This document shows positions 54,602-59,966 of a stretch of DNA of 59,966 nucleotides, in pieces. The DNA lies in contig NZ_JXCA02000027.1 in NCBI RefSeq assembly GCF_000828085.3, forward strand, positions 431,040-491,005, read 5' to 3'. Source of the stretch: Scytonema tolypothrichoides VB-61278 (GTDB taxonomy: Bacteria > Cyanobacteriota > Cyanobacteriia > Cyanobacteriales > Nostocaceae). Numbering within the stretch: position 1 is the first letter of the stretch; the number at the start of each line of letters is the position of its first letter. The notes under the pieces were generated by a model, which saw only the letters and a program-made list of their open reading frames with translations, did not search any database and was not told the origin of the DNA. Position numbers and translations under genes: made by a program.

Positions 54602-55622
54602 ATGCAAGGTTTGAGTGAATTCATCAACAAGACAATACAAGAGTGGAAAGTACCAGGATTGGCGATCGCCATTATTAAAGATAGCCAAATAATTTTTTGT
54701 GAAGGCTTCGGTTTGCGAGATGTAGAAAACAACTTAAAAGTCACTCAAAAAACACTCTTTGCTGTTGCTTCATGTACTAAAGCATTTACCACAATGGCGA
54801 TGGGCATTTTAGCAGACAGGGGAAAATTAGACTGGGATAAACCTGTCAGAAATTATTTGCCCACTTTTAAACTTTATGACTCTTATGCAACTGAACATAT
54901 GACACCCCGTGATCTCGTGACTCATCGGTCTGGCTTACCGCGTCACGACTTCGCTTGGTATGGTTCTGTGTTTACCCGTCAAGAAATATTTGAGCGTTTA
55001 CAATATCTTCAACCCACTCAGGAATTGCGGACAACTTTTCAATATCAAAATTTGATGTACATGACTGCTGGCTATTTAGTTGGTGAAATTGCACAAAGCA
55101 GTTGGGAAGATTTTGTTCAACAGGAAATTTTCAATCCTTTAGGGATTAAAAATAGCCATTTTGCTGTTTTTAAATCACAAAAAAGTGATGATTTTGCATT
55201 TCCTTATAAACAGAAAGATGAAGAAGTTAATAAAATTCCTTTTCGGAATATGGATACCATTGGACCTGCGGGTTCTATGAATTCCAACATCACTGATATG
55301 GCTCAATGGCTTTTACTTCATCCAAAGATATTGTATTTCCCCGAATGACTGAACAAGCATGATGGTAACAAGTTTTTTGTAACATTTTTTGGGAGAAGAT
55401 GAACTCTTGGAGCAAATCATTAAAAGTTATTTACGATAAAATCATTTAGTTGCTTCATAACCTGCTCAGCCAGATTACGAATTAGTTCCTGATAAAGACA
55501 TGGAATTTAATGTTAAGAGTTTACCAGGATTTAGTATGAAATTTATCAAAGATAATTCTGATATTCTTACACAAGCAGAGATAACTCAACCGCGTGGTAT
55601 ATTTACAGCGAATAAAAAATAA
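54602..55622 (+). pseudogene. Serine hydrolase (class C beta-lactamase fold) with internal deletion
   Basis: An intact frame to 55348 gives the N-terminal 248 residues of a beta-lactamase-fold hydrolase. It has the nucleophile motif SCTK in FAVASCTKAFTTMAMGIL, the tyrosine motif in TFQYQNLMYMTAGYLVGEI, and GPAGSMNSNITDMAQWLL. It then ends early. After a degenerate stretch, the C-terminal DUF3471-like part reappears (PDYELVPDKDMEFNVKSLPG ... PRGIFTANKK, 55470-55622). Roughly 150 residues between are lost or damaged. No signal peptide is seen. Confidence 0.72.
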
Positions 55623-56373
55623 TTTGGAGATATAAAATACGTGTTTTTAACCGATGCACGCGCTTTGCAGGCTTTTTGTTTTCTCTGTGTTTCTCTGTAG
55701 TGCTGTTTAACAGCCAGAAATCTGCGTCAGCATTTATTGTCCCACCTTTACGCACGAAAAAGGCGATGGTTGTTTCGGCTCATCCCCTGGCGAGTGAAGC
55801 GGGAGTTGCGATGTTACGCAAAGGAGGAAATGCTGTTGATGCAGCTGTCGCTACTACTTTTGCTATTTCTGTAGTAGAACCTTTTTCACCAGGAATCGGT
55901 GGTGGTGGGTTCCTGCTATTGCATCAGTCGAAAACTGGCGAAATGAAGGCGTTGGATTTTCGCGAACGCGCACCGCTGAAAGCCACAAAAAATATGTATT
56001 TGGATCCTCAGGGTAAGGTACGTCCAAATCTCAGTGTGAACGGTTATTTGGCAGCAGCGACACCAGGGACGGTTGCGGGACTGTACGAAGTTCATCGTCG
56101 TTATGGTAAGCTGCCTTGGCAAGAAGTGGTGCAACCGGCAATAACTCTCGCTAAAGATCGCTTTATCCTCAGTCAACAGCAGACTTGGCGTTCCATAAAA
56201 GTGTACGAGGATCGCAAGCAGGTTATTCTGAATAATCCAGCAGCGCGAGCAATTTTTACTCGCAACGGTGAATTTTTCGATCCTGGGGAAAGGTTGGTAC
56301 AGAGAGATTTAGGAGGACCTTTGGCAGAAATTGCTCAAAACCCCGAAAGTTTCTACACCGGAAATATTGCTCG

Positions 56374-56409
56374 TGCGATTGCGCAAAGCGCAGACGCCAA
56401 GGGCGTATC
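56374..56409 (+). repeat. Short palindromic repeat in ggt, copy 1
   Basis: A 36-base sequence (core GCGCAAAGCG then CAGACGCCAAGGGCGTATC) that is identical, as reverse complement, to 57162-57197. It adds about 29 bases compared with the expected ggt reading (RAIAQ-DMAKNGG) and causes the frameshift. Confidence 0.8.
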
Positions 56410-57161
56410 ACCTCCGACATGGCAAAAAACGGTGGTTTGATAACTCGTGAGGGTCTGAAATCTTACAAACCAATCTGGCGAACTCCAATTTGTGGTAACT
56501 TCCGCAAAGCTAAAATTTGCTCAATGCCACCTCCTTCATCTGGAGGAGTTCACCTATTACAGATTCTAAATATTATTGGTGACACAGATTTAAAATCTTT
56601 GGGATGACACCACCCCGACGCCTTACACTTGATGGTGGAAGCAATGAAAATCGCCTACGCTGATCGTTCGCAACTTTTAGGCGATCCAGATTTTGTCAAA
56701 CTCCCCGTAGCACAACTTCTCAGCCTAGCCTACGCCAAAAAACGGCGTCAAGAAATCAATATGGAAAGCGCTAAACCTTCAAGTGAGGTTAAGCCAGCAG
56801 CTCAAAAAATCCTAGAGCAATTTACATCACATTCAGTTTACCCTCAATTATTGCAGCATCTCATCCCCCAGCAGAGTCTGGGCAAGCACAGAGGAAGAAA
56901 TAGCCTTCCTCTCCCTGCACGCAAGCAGAAGTTGCGAGTGGGGTTTTACGCTACTCGATATGAATCACCTGAAAGCAGCCACTTAACTGTTATAGATGAA
57001 CAACGCAATGCTGTTAGCTTAACTTTCACAGTTAATTATGGTTTTGGTTCTGGAGTCGTGGCGCCAGGAACTGGTATTCTAATGAATGATGAGATGGATG
57101 ATTTTGCTGCTGCGCCTGGAGTACCGAATGCATTTGGACTTGTGGGTAGTGAAGCCAATGC

Positions 57162-57197
57162 GATACGCCCTTGGCGTCTGCGCTTTGCGCAATCGCA
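57162..57197 (-). repeat. Short palindromic repeat in ggt, copy 2
   Basis: An inverted, identical copy of the 36-base repeat at 56374-56409. It appears to interrupt a GCGATCGC octamer and encodes the foreign residues RPWRLRFAQ. A nearby TATC duplication (57214-57222) appears to restore the frame. Confidence 0.75.
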
Positions 57198-57612
57198 TCC
57201 CGCAAAACACCCCTATCTATCTAGCATGACTCCCACAATTGTCACTGAAAATGGTCGCCTCCGGATGGCAGTGGGTGCGCCGGGTGGCGGTACCATCATC
57301 ACCCAAGTGTTGCAAGTTATCTTGAATGTACTAGAATACAATATGGATGCTGGCGCGGCTGTTTCAGTACCCCGCATACATCATCAGTCGTTAGCTGATG
57401 AATTAAGAGTCGAACCTCTCGGTTTGGAAGCTCTTACTTTTGCCAACTTGCAGCGTCGGGGACACAAAATGAAACAAACGCAGCCCTGGGGTAATATTAA
57501 CTCGATTGTCGTAACACCAGATGGAACTTTAGAAGGCGCAGCTGATCCGCGTGGTGAAGGTTCACCTAGGGGTTTGTAAAAAATGAAAAACTTTTCTATC
57601 TTCTGTTTTGAG

Positions 57613-57864
57613 TTATGACTCCACGGAAGTCTTGGAGGACAAAAACTCGTTTGCTCTTGCAGTTGGTATCAAAGTCCAACCTTCTTTTGAGAGTTTTTGA
57701 AAAGTCGCCCAACCCTTAGAACCTCCTGGTATTTTGTAATCTGGAACTGCATATTGCCCGAAGGCTGTGTAAGGACGCCAAGGTTCATTTGGTGAGGTTT
57801 GCAGGTGCAAAACTTTTTCCTCACTGTCACCAAACTTTGATAACCAGCACATTCTTCTATGCAT
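57613..57864 (-). CDS. Small soluble protein of unknown function
   Basis: An 83-residue frame with a good ribosome site (TAGGAG, 8 bases before the ATG). The sequence is polar, with tryptophans and aromatic residues (MHRRMCWLSKFGD, PNEPWRPYTAFGQYAVPDYK, GGSKGWATFQKLSKEGWTLI), and looks like a small folded domain. There is no signal peptide. I do not recognise it. It appears intact although it lies among pseudogenes. Confidence 0.6.
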   Translation of the reverse strand: MHRRMCWLSKFGDSEEKVLHLQTSPNEPWRPYTAFGQYAVPDYKIPGGSKGWATFQKLSKEGWTLIPTARANEFLSSKTSVES

Positions 57865-58128
57865 GGCAAACTCCTAATGATGTTAGTTTTTAAGCATAGT
57901 TACAGATATTTGTCAATATGTAAATCGCCCTTTTGGAGTAATTTTTGTATTTTTCACACCTATTAACCTCAATACAAGTCACAGAACTCAAAGTGAATGT
58001 AAGGCTTAGACGCCTTATAGACAAAAGTCTACGGAAAAAACGCAGCAACAAGGTTGCGTTTTGCCAATGCTATCCTATGGTTCACAAAAATTGATGTATT
58101 TTTGAGTACTTTTTTTGATAGTTATCCG

Positions 58129-58710
58129 TTATATGGATGGGGCATATAATTTATCACTGACAATGTCGCGAATTTGGTCGACTAGTTGGTCGTACATGGA
58201 AGAAGACAAGATTGGTTGTGATCCTTGTAACGATATTGGTTGATCTAAGTCAATCCATGACTTACAGCCACCATATTTGGCGTGATAGGGAAGTTCCTGC
58301 TGTTGCGGGAGCTTGTAAGTCCGCAGCAGGAGAATGTACAATGGCTGACGCGGTTTCCATTTGAGGCGATCGCTAATAAAGTACTCGTTCCAAATATGGA
58401 ATGGAAGTAGAGCATTAACCACTGACTCCTCACTCACTGGAAATATATCTGTAATCTCAGCCCAACTGTTGATACCAACTGTTTCTGGATGCCAACCAGG
58501 TGTTACTGGAATGACCAAATTAGCATACTCGGGTTTGAGCAAGAAAGGCTGTTGATGTTCAAACGTTGGGTAAAGCAAAATCTGCTTGTGGTTAACCTCA
58601 AAGCGTCCATTGCGTTCATGAATACCACCCTTGCGGAGGAGCATGATTGTTTTGCCTGTTTCTAAGGCATTGATGGCAACTGCCCATTCTTTGAGTGCAT
58701 GATTCGTCAT
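58129..58710 (-). CDS. DUF1802 family protein
   Basis: A 193-residue soluble protein of DUF1802. MTNHALKEWAVAINALETGK, TIMLLRKGGIHERNGRF, FLLKPEYANLVIPVTPGWHP and WNEYFISDRLKWKPRQPLYI are family positions. Function unknown. Start chosen at ATG 58710 (MTNHAL); a longer form with seven extra residues is possible. It is divergent from the aldo/keto reductase. Confidence 0.75.
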   Translation of the reverse strand: MTNHALKEWAVAINALETGKTIMLLRKGGIHERNGRFEVNHKQILLYPTFEHQQPFLLKPEYANLVIPVTPGWHPETVGINSWAEITDIFPVSEESVVNALLPFHIWNEYFISDRLKWKPRQPLYILLLRTYKLPQQQELPYHAKYGGCKSWIDLDQPISLQGSQPILSSSMYDQLVDQIRDIVSDKLYAPSI

Positions 58711-58821
58711 AATTCGTTCTTTTATAAGCATCTACTTTAACTCTGATTTAATTTGACGCCAAGACAGATACACTATGTGACTGTCTAGAGAAATGAATTA
58801 ACCAATAGATAAGGAATAATA

Positions 58822-59737
58822 ATGGAAAAGCGAACTCTGGGTACATCCGATGTCAAAATTACGCCTATTCTCATGGGAACATGGCAAGCTGGTAAAAAAA
58901 TGTGGGTGGGAATTGAAGACGCTGACTCAATCAAAGCAATACGAGCAGGATTTGAAGCTGGTATTACAACAGTTGATACTGCTGAGGTTTATGGTGACGG
59001 ACACTCAGAACAAATTGTTGCTCAAGCTTTATCTGATGTTCGGGATCATGTGGAGTATGCCACGAAAGTTTTTGCTAACCATCTCAAGTACAACCAGGTG
59101 ATTGAGGCTTGTAATCATTCTTTGAAAAACCTCAAAACTGACTACATAGACTTATACCAAATTCATTGGCCTGCTGGATCTTTCAATTCTGAAGTTGTTC
59201 CAATTGAGGAGACAATGAACGCTTTTAACCACCTCAAAGAGCAAGGGAAAATTCGGGCAATTGGTGTTTCTAATTTTTCTCGTGCCCAGTTAGAAGAAGC
59301 ATCTCAGTACGGGCGTATTGATAGCTTGCAGCCTCCCTATTCCTTATTCTGGCGGTATGTAGAAAAAGATGCAATGCCTTATTGCATTGAAAACAATAAG
59401 TAAGTAGGCACGATTAAACCGAACTATGTTAACTTATGTAAAGCGCCAAAAACCTTTTAAAAATAAGCTTTTAAGCGATTTACATTTCTTAATTTAGTTG
59501 TGTTTTTTAGCGCCCACCTACTTATTGCGATCATTGCTTATTCACCTCTAGCTCAAGGATTGTTGACAGGAAAATTTGAAGCTGGTCACAAATTTGACCC
59601 ACAAGATAACCGCGCCAAGAATAAGCTATTTCAGGAAGAAAATTTTGAACGAGCTCAACAAGCTTTGGAAAAGTTGCACCCGATTGCAGAACGTTACAAC
59701 TGTACTCCAGACCTATTGAAAGCCTGGAAGTTTTTAT
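58822..59737 (+). pseudogene. Aldo/keto reductase gene interrupted by a MITE and truncated
   Basis: The first part (to 59396) is a normal aldo/keto reductase N-terminus: MEKRTLGTSDVKITPILMGT, the catalytic aspartate/tyrosine segment DTAEVYGDGHSE, the lysine in YATKVF and the histidine in DLYQIHWP. At ENN the frame meets a 124-base MITE and stops. It resumes after it as AIIAYSPLAQGLLTGKFEAG. Removing the element and one TA restores ENNIAIIAYSPLA. The 3' end is also lost: after NCTP the sequence no longer matches the family and an IS1-type element begins near 59738. The cofactor-binding C-terminus is missing. Confidence 0.85.
59399..59522. mobile_element. MITE with TA target duplication in the aldo/keto reductase
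   Basis: A 124-base element with imperfect ends AGTAAGTAGGCACG and (reverse strand) AGTAGGTGGGCGC, flanked by TA on both sides inside the reconstructed target CAATATTG. The TA duplication is typical of elements mobilised by IS630/Tc1-mariner transposases. No coding capacity. Confidence 0.85.
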
Positions 59738-59966
59738 GGCGTTGTATAAATGCGGGATGAATCAGCTAAATACAGGTATTTCTCTATACTTAAAATAATG
59801 AACTAATAATCGAATTGAATGTTTAAGCATATCTACTGATTTGGAATAGCATAATGTTTTTCGTTCGCGAAGCGTGCCGTTAGGCATTGTAATCGTGCCA
59901 GATAATGACGTAAACGTGTATTTTCGCCTTCTACTCTTGTCATATATGTTTTACTGATGATGTGGT
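59738..59966 (-). pseudogene. IS1-family transposase (InsB) fragment, incomplete at window edge
   Basis: Read on the minus strand from the window edge, MTRVEGENTRLRHYLARL is the conserved end of the IS1-family transposase InsB. After a 25-base palindromic insertion (59862-59886) the family sequence resumes in another frame as CYSKSVDMLKHSIRLLVHYF, ending REIPVFS with TGA at 59764-59762. The insertion shifts the frame, so this copy is inactive. The likely element end is GGCGTTGTATAAATGCGGG, from 59738. The remainder lies outside the window. Confidence 0.75.
59862..59886. repeat. Short palindromic repeat inside the IS1 transposase
   Basis: The 25 bases CGTTCGCGAAGCGTGCCG plus TTAGGCA form a repeat of the kind dispersed in Nostocales genomes. 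They interrupt the transposase between ARL and the CYSKS segment. Confidence 0.65.

Larger units (their letters stand above)
55676..57579 (+). pseudogene. ggt: Gamma-glutamyltransferase gene, disrupted
   Basis: GGT cleaves gamma-glutamyl bonds, as in glutathione, outside the cytoplasm. A complete family order is present: signal region, VVSAHPLASEAGVAMLRKGG, GIGGGGFLLLHQ, PPPSSGGVHLLQILNI, MVEAMKIAYADRSQLLGDP, GTGILMNDEMDDF and SSMTPTIVTENG. But an inserted short repeat at 56381-56409 shifts the frame after RAIAQ, and a TGG-to-TGA change at 56605-56607 (LGW*HHPDAL) adds a stop. A second repeat copy lies at 57162-57190. The usual Thr-Thr-His at the autoprocessing site reads SSHLTV. No active enzyme is expected. 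Confidence 0.85.

Noticed and set aside
57669-57869. Alternative minus-strand frame of 66 codons over the small gene
   Set aside because: The frame starting at 57864 has the better-placed ribosome site and a more protein-like composition.
1-59966. tRNA, rRNA, riboswitch and phage attachment sites
   Set aside because: None was recognised by eye on either strand; a covariance-model scan would be needed to exclude them.

Overview
The window is chromosomal DNA of a filamentous, probably heterocyst-forming cyanobacterium (order Nostocales); I would not name a genus. The evidence is a set of cyanobacterial photosynthesis genes (psbU, btpA, ycf54, crtE), many HIP1-type GCGATCGC octamers, tandem heptamer repeats, short palindromic GC-rich repeats and many small inverted-repeat (MITE-like) elements. 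No rRNA, tRNA or CRISPR array was recognised.

Layout. 1-9 kb: psbU, nadB, a VKOR-thioredoxin fusion, btpA, rimO and a crhR-type RNA helicase. 9.3-16 kb: a LuxR-type response regulator facing a membrane histidine kinase, a secreted serine hydrolase with a PEP-CTERM-like tail, two nuclease-fold proteins and an acyltransferase-like protein. 16-20 kb: proS between heptamer repeats, then two envelope proteins (DUF2993, GerMN). 19.9-21.2 kb: a graveyard of mobile-element ends, with a RHH-protein remnant and an AraC gene cut before its DNA-binding domain. 21.7-27.1 kb: a small-molecule cluster made of an EgtD-like methyltransferase, FolK, a MurL-like PP-loop protein, a divergent dihydropteroate-synthase-like protein, an SDR and a NUDIX hydrolase. 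This is the best candidate here for an undescribed pathway. 27.3-32.5 kb: ArsR regulator, accB, efp, a broken S41 protease gene and an ECF sigma/anti-sigma pair. 32.8-45.3 kb: pdxJ, ycf54, crtE, folD, a TrkA-type protein with a Na+/H+ antiporter, several small envelope proteins and an AI-2E family transporter. 45.3-51.5 kb: a di-heme peroxidase-like protein, Cu/Zn superoxide dismutase and an osmoprotectant ABC transporter (ATPase, permease, binding lipoprotein). 51.7-60 kb: a decaying tract.

In the last 7 kb nearly every gene is damaged in a way that can be read directly. A MITE splits a predicted propeller gene; a devA-like ATPase survives only as its C-terminus; a serine hydrolase has lost its middle; gamma-glutamyltransferase carries two copies of one short repeat plus a nonsense codon; an aldo/keto reductase is hit by a second MITE and truncated beside an IS1-family element, which itself carries a palindromic insertion. 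In several cases removing the element and one target duplication restores the reading frame exactly, which points to recent events.
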